Translations under genes and position numbers: made by a program | Notes under the pieces: model-generated | Seen by the model: only the letters and a program-made list of their open reading frames with translations | Databases searched by the model: none | What the model was told of the DNA's origin: nothing | Assembly: GCA_002773355.1 (NCBI GenBank) | Contig: PFBL01000024.1 | Span: 1-43,172 of the forward strand | Direction of reading: 5' to 3' | Length of the DNA stretch: 43,172 nucleotides | Source: Candidatus Kaiserbacteria bacterium CG10_big_fil_rev_8_21_14_0_10_56_12 | Lineage (GTDB): Bacteria; Patescibacteriota; Minisyncoccia; Phycocordibacterales; Phycocordibacteraceae | Shown here: piece after piece, positions 25,612-32,861 of the stretch | Layout: each line of letters opens with the position of its first letter | Numbering within the stretch: position 1 is the stretch's first letter

Positions 25612-26373
25612 GTGATAGACAAAGAAGCGCCACTGAGCGACGAACAGTACGCTGAGTTACGAGAGCGTATCCTCGCACTCATAGAAAATGAGTGCGGGAA
25701 GAACCCTTATCATAATCGTCCTCACACCGAGGTGGTGGAGAGGCGCTTTCTGCGACTTGCAGAAGAGGCGCGGCTCTCACTGGGAGAGACGCAACTCGGC
25801 GGAGTGATGGCACTCTTCCATGACTTTGGGCATGTGGGGCGAACGATTCGTCAGGAGACGCCGAACATTACGGAGTGGAAAGAGCTCAGTAATGAAGAAT
25901 ACGCGGCCGTGAAGATCGACGAGATCCTCCAGCACTACCTCTCGCACAACAATGTGGTGGCGACACAGATGGGTGTCTTGGGTACTGCGTTCGGACAAAC
26001 GACGGGGAAGTATGAGCGCCCCTATCGACCACTTTCTGCGGTGGACGCCCTGCTCGCCTTTGCCGATATTGCGGGGTTCGTCGAAGGCTTTGATGCATGG
26101 ATAAAGGAGAGTCTCAACGTCTATAGAGAGATGCCACTCGCCGATCTCCCCGAAACGTTCGACGGCTACCGCGAGGCCACCAAAGGCTTCGTTGGCTATG
26201 TACGTACAAAACTCTCCGCCATTGAGCCACTGATTGGCGAAGAGGCGGCGAGTCGATACCGCGCACAGCTCGAGCAGGTACAGACGCAGCTCATGTCCGC
26301 CGAGACGAAGGCACGCTACGAATCAGAATACGACGCATTGCGTCGCGAAGCCGAGCAAAAGGCAGGCGATTAG
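25612..26373 (+). CDS. HD-domain phosphohydrolase-like protein
   Basis: At least 253 residues from the GTG at 25612. Metal-binding HD-superfamily motifs are visible: NPYHNRPHTEVV supplies an early His, LFHDFGH the HD pair, and AFADIAG the final Asp. This set is typical of phosphohydrolases acting on nucleotides or cyclic dinucleotides; the substrate is not known. The frame stays open upstream to codon 3 of an ATG at 25513 and encodes a protein-like stretch there (KPFIQHERIELPPLPKTL), so the true N terminus probably lies about 33 codons earlier, with codon 2 mutated to TAA. The C terminus is a charged helix (AETKARYESEYDALRREAEQ). Confidence 0.75.
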   Translation: MIDKEAPLSDEQYAELRERILALIENECGKNPYHNRPHTEVVERRFLRLAEEARLSLGETQLGGVMALFHDFGHVGRTIRQETPNITEWKELSNEEYAAVKIDEILQHYLSHNNVVATQMGVLGTAFGQTTGKYERPYRPLSAVDALLAFADIAGFVEGFDAWIKESLNVYREMPLADLPETFDGYREATKGFVGYVRTKLSAIEPLIGEEAASRYRAQLEQVQTQLMSAETKARYESEYDALRREAEQKAGD

Positions 26374-26467
26374 CACGTCTGTGTGCGGAAGGCAGCAACG
26401 GTACGCACTGATGCGGTACTAGCAGTAGCGGTTTGTCCGCGTCTCGTTAGCAGTAGAACAACCCTCT

Positions 26468-28839
26468 ATGCCTCACGGCCTTTCCTCAGCAGAGGCCAAA
26501 CGACTGCTCGCGCAGTATGGCCCGAATGAAATAGCAGAGAAGAAACAAAGCGTCATTGTGCGCTTCGTCCGCGCGTTTGCCTCGCCCGCGTCAGTGATGT
26601 TGATTGCGGCGTCGGCTATCTCGTATGACATCGGCCGGCAATTCGATGGATCATTCATCCCCGCTCTGCTCCTCTTGAACGTAGGGATGAGTCTGTGGCA
26701 CGGACACAAGGCAGAGAGTGCCTTGCGCGCGCTCCGTGCACAGCTCTCGGTGACAGCACGTGCGTTGCGTGATGGCGTGTGGGCGACGGTGCCGGCGCGC
26801 GAGCTCGTGGTCGGCGACGTGATTCGCTGTGGGGTTGGAGTGCTCGTACCAGCGGACGTGCGGATCGACACGGCGGTGAACCTCAGCCTGAACGAGGCGG
26901 TACTCACCGGAGAGTCTCTCCACAAAGCAAAAAAGGAGGGGGACACGGCCTACTCTGGATCGGCCGTCGCGACCGGAGAGTGCACTGGGACGGTCACTGC
27001 GACCGGTAACCAAGCATTCTTTGGCAAGATCGCAAGTGCTGGCGCAGGGAAGAAGCGCACATCCTCGATGGAGAAGGACATTCTCTCGATTTCGCGGTTT
27101 CTTATTATCGCCAGTCTGGTCGCGGTGGCGCTACTCAGTGCAGTATTTCTTTCGAGCGGGCAACCACTCGCGGACGTCGCGATTCTTGACCTCTCGCTAC
27201 TTATTGCCGGGATTCCCGTGTCGCTTCCGACAGTCATGACACTCATCGTGTCGATTGGCGCCCTCGCGGTCGCGGCGAAGAAGGCGCTCGTGCGGCGCCT
27301 CTCGGCACTTGAAGACTTTGCCAACGTGACGCTCCTTCTTACCGACAAGACGGGCACCCTGACCGAGAACAAGATCTCGGTCGAACGGGGGCGCATGCGT
27401 ACGTGCCGTATACAGAGCAAGAGCTACGACGCTATGCGGCGACGGCGGCGAGCGCAAACGACGGGAGCGCCATCGATCGAGCCATCACCTCCGCGGCCGG
27501 CGATGCTCCTCTACAGCCGGAGATCATACGAGACACCATCCCCGCCGATTCGGTGCGCAAACACGGATCAACGCTTCTCTCAGAGGGAGACGATACATTG
27601 CTCGTCTCGTTTGGTACGCCGCCAGTGATCATGTCGTTTTGTCACGGCCTCGATGCTATCGAGGCCGCCGTACATCGTGACATCGACAGGGCTGCACAAG
27701 ACTGTTCGCGCGTGATTGCTGTTGCAGTAAAGCGGGGCGCGACCGCCGTCTCTGATGAAACCGAGATGACCTTCGCCGGACTGTTAGTACTCGCAGATCC
27801 CCTGCGAAGCGATGCAAAAGAAACACTGCAGTACCTTGAGCGCGAAGGAGTACACCCGGTGATGGTAACCGGAGACACGAAGGAGACGGCGGCACACGTA
27901 TCGAAGACGCTCGGGCTCGAGGGATCAGTGGTGTGCCCCAAGGATGTCGCCGTGGCGTCGCTCCCGAGCGACGCGTTCGCTCAGACCGCGGCCTTCGCCG
28001 AGGTGTTACCAGAGGACAAGCTCGCGCTCGTGACGCGAGCAGAGGCGCAGTACGTTGTCGCGGTTACGGGCGATGGCGTGAACGATCTCCCAGCGGTCCG
28101 TAAGGCCGATGTAGGGATTGCGGTTGCCAATGCGGTCGATGCGCTCAAGGACGTTGCGGACATTGTTCTGCTTGATAGCGGCATCGGGGTGATGCAAACA
28201 GCGCTCGTCGAGGCGCGCAAAATTTTCTTTCGTCTCTACAACTACTCGGTCTACCGAATCTCCGAGAGCTTCCGTCTCATTGTAACGGCGCTCGTGCTCG
28301 GCATTGTTATCAAAGGATTCCCGCTTACGCCGGTGGAAATCATTTTGCTCGCGTTCTTGAATGATATCCCTATTATTACGCTCGCGTTCGATAAGGTGAA
28401 GCGGGTCGATCGGCCCGCAGACCTGCGCCCACGCACACGCTTTGAGCTCGGGACACTCTTTGGCCTCGTGGGCGTCGCGAACAGCTTGGGGCTCTACTTC
28501 CTTCTTGCGAACGGTCTCCATCTGACTCTCCCGCTGATTCAAACGGCTTTCTTCCTTAAGCTTACGGTCTCTGGGCACATGCTTATCTACGTCGCCCACA
28601 CGCAGGAGCGCTGGTGGCGCTATCTGCCCGCACGGAGCGTCATCATCGCCACGACCGTCACCCAACTTATCGCGACCGGCCTCGCGGTGGGTGGCGTGTT
28701 CGTCTCGGCAATCCCGCTCTCTTTGGCCGCATTTGTCTGGGTGTGGGCATTCCTCTGGATGCAGGTTACTGAAGCCGGGAAGGGTGCGCATCGACAGATA
28801 TTCGAGCGTGGGCAAGCGCTGGCGTCCCACGCAATGTAA
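26468..28839 (+). pseudogene. P3A-type proton-pump P-type ATPase, frameshifted
   Basis: Two overlapping frames encode one P-type ATPase of about 790 residues. The first half (26468 to about 27390) has LLAQYGPNEIAEKK, TGESLHK, the helix-4 motif IAGIPVSLPTVMTL and the phosphorylation site DKTGTLTENK. The second half continues as AHAYVPYTEQELRRYA, then TGDGVNDLPAVRKADVG and helix 6 LNDIPIITLAFD. These are traits of plasma-membrane H+-ATPases (P3A). The frames join at a run of five Gs (27387-27391); one more G would restore the frame. It may be a sequencing error, a real mutation, or slippage. Confidence 0.85.
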
Positions 28840-28855
28840 AATCGACCAGACATGC

Positions 28856-28861
28856 TATACT
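28856..28861 (+). promoter_or_regulatory. -10 box (TATACT) for the XRE regulator gene
   Basis: TATACT ends 9 nt before an in-frame GTG at 28871 and 24 nt before the ATG at 28886. It overlaps the gap after the P3A ATPase gene. Confidence 0.5.
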
Positions 28862-28885
28862 GGCAGGCACGTGCCACCGCAGTAT

Positions 28886-29098
28886 ATGTCGCCCCGTACG
28901 CCCGTTGTCGTAAACAATCTTGAAACGCATCGGCATGCGGCGGCCTTTACACAGGAGGAGTTGGCGAGTAGGGCGGGCGTGAGTCGACAGACGATTATTG
29001 CGATCGAGAAGGGTAACTACACGCCCTCGGTGCTACTTGCATTGAAGCTTGCTAAGATATTTAAAACCCCGGTTGAACGCTTATTTCGCATCACATGA
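28886..29098 (+). CDS. Small XRE-family HTH regulator
   Basis: A 70-residue DNA-binding protein consisting of one helix-turn-helix domain: FTQEELASRAGVSRQTIIAIEKG, then YTPSVLLALKLAKIFKTPVERLF. This is the compact YgzD/Cro-like type that usually controls its own small operon. A GTG start at 28871 would add VPPQY and would fit the promoter spacing better. It overlaps the next gene as ATGA; such regulators are commonly paired with a small membrane protein, as here. Its signal is unknown. Confidence 0.88.
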   Translation: MSPRTPVVVNNLETHRHAAAFTQEELASRAGVSRQTIIAIEKGNYTPSVLLALKLAKIFKTPVERLFRIT

Positions 29099-29448
29099 TT
29101 TTTGAATACCTCGTTGCGTCCCTCTTAGTCATGCTTCTCGTCCTGCTTGGGAACCCGTTTATGTTCTGGATGCCGTCAATGATGACGACCCTTGTCCTGG
29201 TGGTTGTTGCGGTGCTGGTGGTTATCTACGCTGGTCTTATCCTGAGGGAGCGTCGTGGCGATGAGCGTGAATTACTGCACCGCATGCTGGCAAGTCGTGC
29301 CGCCTACCTCGCGGGCATCGTCGTGCTGACGATCGCGCTCTTACTCCAGGGCATTCGCGGCGAGGCCGATCCGTGGATCGCCGCAACCTTGGCGACCATG
29401 GTCCTCGCCAAGGTTGTCGCACGTGCGTGGGCGAATCGGGCGCGTTAA
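29095..29448 (+). CDS. Small membrane protein paired with the XRE regulator
   Basis: A 117-residue protein with about four transmembrane helices (roughly 3-20, 26-48, 67-86 and 92-110) and a short cytoplasmic loop with RERRGDERELLHRMLASRAAY. This loop resembles the one in small integral membrane proteins encoded next to XRE regulators in many bacteria (DUF2178-like). It is translationally coupled to the regulator gene. No enzymatic motif is visible and the function is unknown. Confidence 0.75.
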   Translation: MIFEYLVASLLVMLLVLLGNPFMFWMPSMMTTLVLVVVAVLVVIYAGLILRERRGDERELLHRMLASRAAYLAGIVVLTIALLLQGIRGEADPWIAATLATMVLAKVVARAWANRAR

Positions 29449-29472
29449 GATTGAGTGGTGTGTAAAACAGAC

Positions 29473-29501
29473 TTTACATTTTCTCGAGGACCCGCTATCC
29501 T
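29473..29501 (+). promoter_or_regulatory. Promoter of the dipZ-msrA-msrB operon
   Basis: TTTACA (29473-29478) and TATCCT (29496-29501) have ideal 17-bp spacing. The -10 box ends 6 nt before the ATG at 29508. Confidence 0.65.
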
Positions 29502-29507
29502 ACGGGC

Positions 29508-31313
29508 ATGATACTATTCCTTATTTCGTTTTTTGCCGGAGTGCTGACGGTCCTTTCGCCGTGTGTGCTACCACTCTTGCCCGTCATTGTGGGAGGGTCG
29601 CTTGCCGGCAGTCGAAGCTATCGTCGAGCACTCACGGTCACGCTCTCGTTGGGGATCTCGGTGTTTCTCTTCACGTTCCTACTCAAGGTCTCGAGCGTTT
29701 TTGTGACGGTACCGCCAGCAGTGTGGAACTGGATCTCGGGCGGGATACTCCTCCTTGTCGGACTCTTTTTTCTCTTTCCCCAGCTGTGGGATCTCATACC
29801 GGGTACGGCGAGAGTCAACCGAGATTCAAACAGGCTCGTGAGCAAGGGGTATCTGCAACAGAGCTTCTGGGGCGACGTGCTCGTGGGCGCAGCACTCGGA
29901 CCCGTGTTTTCTACCTGTAGCCCAACGTACTTCATCGTACTGGCTACAGTGCTCCCGATTAGCCTTGCTCTCGGGGTTGTCGATATCCTGGCCTACGTAC
30001 TTGGCCTTTGTCTCGCGCTCTTGGCCATAGCGGTGCTGGGACAGCGTATACTCGATCGTCTTAACATCGTGGCCTATGGGCGCGGGTGGTTTAAGAGAGC
30101 GATTGGGGTCCTCTTTCTCTTGATTGGCCTATTGGTGATTACTGACTCGCTCGCGGCGGTCGAGCGCCCACTTTACAGCATCTTCGACGAGACCAAGATC
30201 GAGCAATATTTCCTACAACGCCAGGCCCCTACACCAGCCGCGGGGTCTACCATCGCTACGGATACCCCTCAGAGTCTCGCGGATGAGCAGGACGTGGGGA
30301 ACACCGCGGCACCAGCCGCCGCCGCGGCGCCTGCACTCAGTCTCGCGCAGAAAGAAGCGCGCTATACGCGCGCCCCAGAGCTGGTCTCGCCCGACGCATA
30401 CTTGAACACGGGTGGGGAGCCGATATCGCTCGCGCAGTATCGCGGCAAGAAGGTAGTGCTCGTCGATTTCTGGACCTATTCGTGTATCAACTGCCAGAGA
30501 ACGTTGCCGTATCTCACGAGCTGGTACAAGAAATATAAGGATCAGGGCCTTGTGATTGTTGGTGTACACACGCCAGAATTCTCATTTGAGAAGCTTGTCG
30601 GCAACGTGCGCAGCGCGTTAGCGACGTTTGGCATCACGTACCCTGTCGTGCTTGATAATGAGTACAAGACGTGGAATGCCTTCGGTAATCAGTATTGGCC
30701 ACACAAATATCTGATCGATATTGATGGATTCGTTGTGCACGATCACATAGGGGAGGGAGCCTATGATGAAACAGAGAAAGCCATCCAACAAGCTCTGAAT
30801 GAGCGTGCAGATCGAATGCAAGAGTCCGTCGTAATCCCGAGTGATGTGGTGCCGGTCGCTGCTCCTCTGCCCACGCGCGGAACGAGCCCCGAGACATACT
30901 TTGGCGCTAATCGTAACGAGTATCTAGGCAACGGTGCGACGGGCACTGTAGGGATACAGAACTTTGAGCTGCCCACAACACCCGCGAAAAACACGCTCTA
31001 TCTCGGTGGGCGCTGGAACATTGCGCCAGAATATGCCGTTGCTAGCGTGACCAACGCAAGCATCGAATACACCTACACCGCGCGCAATGTCTATGTTGTC
31101 GCAAGTGCGCCCAAGGGCACGTCGGTTAAGGTGCTCCAAGACGGTGTGCCACTTACACCAGCACAGGCGGGCGGTGACGTCACCGGTGCCGTCATGCGTA
31201 TAGAAGCAAGCCGGCTCTACCATGTAGTGAGTAACCCAGGAGTCGAGACGCACACGTTGCAGATTATTATCAGCGATCCGGGGTTGGAGGCATACACCTT
31301 CACCTTCGGATGA
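29508..31313 (+). CDS. dipZ: DipZ-type fusion: CcdA/DsbD membrane domain plus thioredoxin-like domain
   Basis: A 601-residue three-part protein. Residues 1-225 are a CcdA/DsbD-type electron carrier with about six helices and cysteines in TVLSPCVLPLLP and FSTCSPTYF. A linker rich in Ala and Pro leads to a TlpA/AhpC-like thioredoxin domain (about 275-440) with active site CINC in WTYSCINCQRTLPYL. The C-terminal 160 residues, with LYLGGRWNIAPEYA, form a beta-rich domain found in DipZ proteins. It takes electrons from the cytoplasm to thiol targets outside. It is followed by msrA and msrB, which points to a protein-oxidation repair operon. Confidence 0.92.
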   Translation: MILFLISFFAGVLTVLSPCVLPLLPVIVGGSLAGSRSYRRALTVTLSLGISVFLFTFLLKVSSVFVTVPPAVWNWISGGILLLVGLFFLFPQLWDLIPGTARVNRDSNRLVSKGYLQQSFWGDVLVGAALGPVFSTCSPTYFIVLATVLPISLALGVVDILAYVLGLCLALLAIAVLGQRILDRLNIVAYGRGWFKRAIGVLFLLIGLLVITDSLAAVERPLYSIFDETKIEQYFLQRQAPTPAAGSTIATDTPQSLADEQDVGNTAAPAAAAAPALSLAQKEARYTRAPELVSPDAYLNTGGEPISLAQYRGKKVVLVDFWTYSCINCQRTLPYLTSWYKKYKDQGLVIVGVHTPEFSFEKLVGNVRSALATFGITYPVVLDNEYKTWNAFGNQYWPHKYLIDIDGFVVHDHIGEGAYDETEKAIQQALNERADRMQESVVIPSDVVPVAAPLPTRGTSPETYFGANRNEYLGNGATGTVGIQNFELPTTPAKNTLYLGGRWNIAPEYAVASVTNASIEYTYTARNVYVVASAPKGTSVKVLQDGVPLTPAQAGGDVTGAVMRIEASRLYHVVSNPGVETHTLQIIISDPGLEAYTFTFG

Positions 31314-31325
31314 TTTGTACCACAT

Positions 31326-31865
31326 ATGCATGACATCGCAGTATTTGGAGGGGGTTGTTTCTGGTGTACCGAGGCAGTGTTCAAAATGTTGAACGGTGTC
31401 GTTGCTGTAACGCCCGGCTATGCAGGTGGATCGACGCAACAGCCGACATACGAGCAGGTGTGCAGTGGACGTACTGGTCACGCCGAGGTGATATGCATTG
31501 AGTATGATTCGGCGCTAGTGTCCTATCGCACACTCATGACCGTGTTCTTCGCGACGCATGACCCTACCACGCTCAATCGACAGGGCAACGACGTGGGGAC
31601 GCAGTACCGTTCTATTATCTTGTATACAACGCCCGAACAGAAGCGCGAGGCGGAGGCGTTCATCCAAGAGATTGAGCACTCAACAGCTCGTGGAGGGCAT
31701 GTCGTGACTGAAATCGCACCCCTCGATACCTTCTACGAGGCCGAAAACTACCATAAAGACTATTTCGCTCGGAACCCGAGTCAGGCGTATTGCGATCTCG
31801 TCATCAGTCCAAAAGTGGAGAAGGTGCAAAAAGAGTTCGCAACATTACTCGCACGTAAGCAGTAA
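31326..31865 (+). CDS. msrA: Peptide methionine-S-sulfoxide reductase MsrA
   Basis: A 179-residue MsrA that reduces the S-epimer of methionine sulfoxide. The catalytic cysteine is in GGGCFWCTEAVF. The GYAGG, YEQVCSGRTGHAEV and YRSIILY motifs complete the active site, and FYEAENYHKDYF is the usual C-terminal signature. There is no signal peptide, so it should work in the cytoplasm. It starts 12 bp after dipZ and ends 3 bp before msrB. The start at 31326 gives the normal short N terminus before the catalytic motif. Confidence 0.96.
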   Translation: MHDIAVFGGGCFWCTEAVFKMLNGVVAVTPGYAGGSTQQPTYEQVCSGRTGHAEVICIEYDSALVSYRTLMTVFFATHDPTTLNRQGNDVGTQYRSIILYTTPEQKREAEAFIQEIEHSTARGGHVVTEIAPLDTFYEAENYHKDYFARNPSQAYCDLVISPKVEKVQKEFATLLARKQ

Positions 31866-31868
31866 TCT

Positions 31869-32255
31869 ATGGATATAAAAAAAGACGAGGAGTTATCTCA
31901 GGAGCTGAAAAAGGTGGCACGACAGAAGGGGACAGAGGCACCCTTTTCAGGCAAGTATGTGCACGAAAAGGCTGCCGGAACGTACAAATGCTCGGTCTGT
32001 GGCAACCCGCTCTTCTCGTCGGAGAAGAAATTTGATGCAACCGTTCCGGGGTTGCAGGGCTGGCCGAGCTTCGACGATGCCATTCCCTGGAGCGTGGAGT
32101 TCCGCCCGGACGACAGTGAGGGTATGCAGCGCACTGAAGTAGTCTGCATGCAGTGTAAAGCTCACTTGGGGCACGTGTTTGAGGGGGCAGCCGATGCGCC
32201 TAGTGGCAAACACTACTGCATAAACTCAGTGTGTCTTGATCTCGAGCGAAAATAA
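31869..32255 (+). CDS. msrB: Peptide methionine-R-sulfoxide reductase MsrB
   Basis: A 128-residue MsrB for the R-epimer of methionine sulfoxide. The zinc site has two CxxC pairs (KCSVCGNPL and CMQCKAHLGHVF). GWPSFDDAI forms the substrate pocket. The catalytic cysteine is in HYCINSVCLDL; a second cysteine three residues after the usual INS could act as a resolving thiol. With msrA it repairs both epimers. It has no signal peptide. It ends the dipZ-msrA-msrB operon. Confidence 0.96.
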   Translation: MDIKKDEELSQELKKVARQKGTEAPFSGKYVHEKAAGTYKCSVCGNPLFSSEKKFDATVPGLQGWPSFDDAIPWSVEFRPDDSEGMQRTEVVCMQCKAHLGHVFEGAADAPSGKHYCINSVCLDLERK

Positions 32256-32294
32256 GACTATTTCGTTGGCCCACAGCGGTGTTGGTTTGCCCGA

Positions 32295-32323
32295 TTGCGC
32301 TCTGGGCGAGAGCCTGCTACGAT
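32295..32323 (+). promoter_or_regulatory. Promoter of the small Pro/Ala-rich gene
   Basis: TTGCGC (32295-32300) and TACGAT (32318-32323) have a 17-bp spacer. The leader to the ATG at 32371 would be about 40 nt. Confidence 0.45.
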
Positions 32324-32370
32324 TTTATGCGTAGGTCGAACATTTTCCGCCCATTCAATCAATTCGTATT

Positions 32371-32499
32371 ATGGATGACATGACAAATGACCAGTCAGTA
32401 CCTGCAGCAGCTCCTATGGAGCCAGCTGCACCGGCCACAGAGCCTACTGACATGCCTGCAGCGCCAGAAGCGCCTGCTACTGATGCTCCTGCAGCGTAA
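32371..32499 (+). CDS. Small Pro/Ala-rich acidic protein (42 residues)
   Basis: A short reading frame, ATG to TAA, coding for a protein made almost only of Ala, Pro, Thr, Glu, Asp and Met with loose repeats of the form PxAPA-T-(E/D). It has no membrane segment and no fold is expected. Support comes from its promoter upstream, a strong terminator just downstream and the skewed but regular composition. Similar low-complexity small proteins are common in Patescibacteria. The function is unknown, and chance is not excluded. Confidence 0.55.
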   Translation: MDDMTNDQSVPAAAPMEPAAPATEPTDMPAAPEAPATDAPAA

Positions 32500-32520
32500 G
32501 GAGCGGAACCTATGTTTCAA

Positions 32521-32555
32521 CGAAAACAGCCGCGGCTTTGCCGCGGCTGTTTTCG
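32521..32555. terminator. Strong bidirectional terminator
   Basis: A perfect 16-bp stem (32521-32536 with 32540-32555) including AAAACAGCCGCGGC and its complement, with a TTT loop. It lies between the small plus-strand gene and a convergent minus-strand gene and can end both. Confidence 0.92.
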
Positions 32556-32575
32556 CGTCTGTGATGAGCTCGATG

Positions 32576-32800
32576 CTAGTAGCGCACGTTCATCATACCA
32601 GCAGGACCGTAGCTGCCACCGTAAGAAGAGTAACCTCCGTGTAGTGCTCCTTTTAACTCTCCAAATTGCACCCCGCACCAGAAGATAAAGATTGCGATGA
32701 GCACCTTAACGGCGACGTGGCCCCAATGTCCGTGCCCACACGCATCGCACATGACTCCGTTGTGGTGTCCGTGTCCGTCCTCTGATCTATTCGTATCCAT
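32576..32800 (-). CDS. Small His/Cys-rich single-helix membrane protein
   Basis: A 74-residue protein. The N terminus is rich in His and has two Cys in CDACGHGHWGH, a plausible metal-binding patch. One transmembrane helix follows (about residues 28-47, KVLIAIFIFWCGVQFGEL). The C terminus is Gly/Tyr/Ser-rich. The FIFWCGVQFGELKG core is, to my knowledge, recurrent in Parcubacteria proteins of unknown function. It is divergent from the MacA-like gene and has its own -10 box. With the copper and redox genes around it, a metal-related role is possible but not shown. Confidence 0.75.
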   Translation of the reverse strand: MDTNRSEDGHGHHNGVMCDACGHGHWGHVAVKVLIAIFIFWCGVQFGELKGALHGGYSSYGGSYGPAGMMNVRY

Positions 32801-32829
32801 AGTTTATGCATTACATTCGTAATAGCGTA

Positions 32830-32835
32830 AGTATA
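32830..32835 (-). promoter_or_regulatory. -10 box (TATACT, minus strand) for the His/Cys-rich small protein
   Basis: Read on the minus strand this is TATACT, followed by about 29 nt to the ATG, so this gene would have a short leader. Confidence 0.45.
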
Positions 32836-32846
32836 CACCGAAATGC

Positions 32847-32852
32847 TATAGT
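32847..32852 (+). promoter_or_regulatory. -10 box (TATAGT) for the MacA-like gene
   Basis: TATAGT ends 9 nt before the ATG at 32862. It lies only 11 bp from the divergent minus-strand -10 box. Confidence 0.5.
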
Positions 32853-32861
32853 AGGGCGCGT

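Noticed and set aside
27386-27392. Classical -1 programmed frameshift heptamer in the P3A ATPase gene
   Set aside because: The zero-frame sequence CGG-GGG-C does not fit X-XXY-YYZ; only single-tRNA slippage on G5 would be possible, and a homopolymer indel is simpler.
28006-28830. 274-residue minus-strand frame opposite the P3A ATPase
   Set aside because: Shadow of a conserved gene, highly charged and without any domain; long antisense frames are expected at this base composition.
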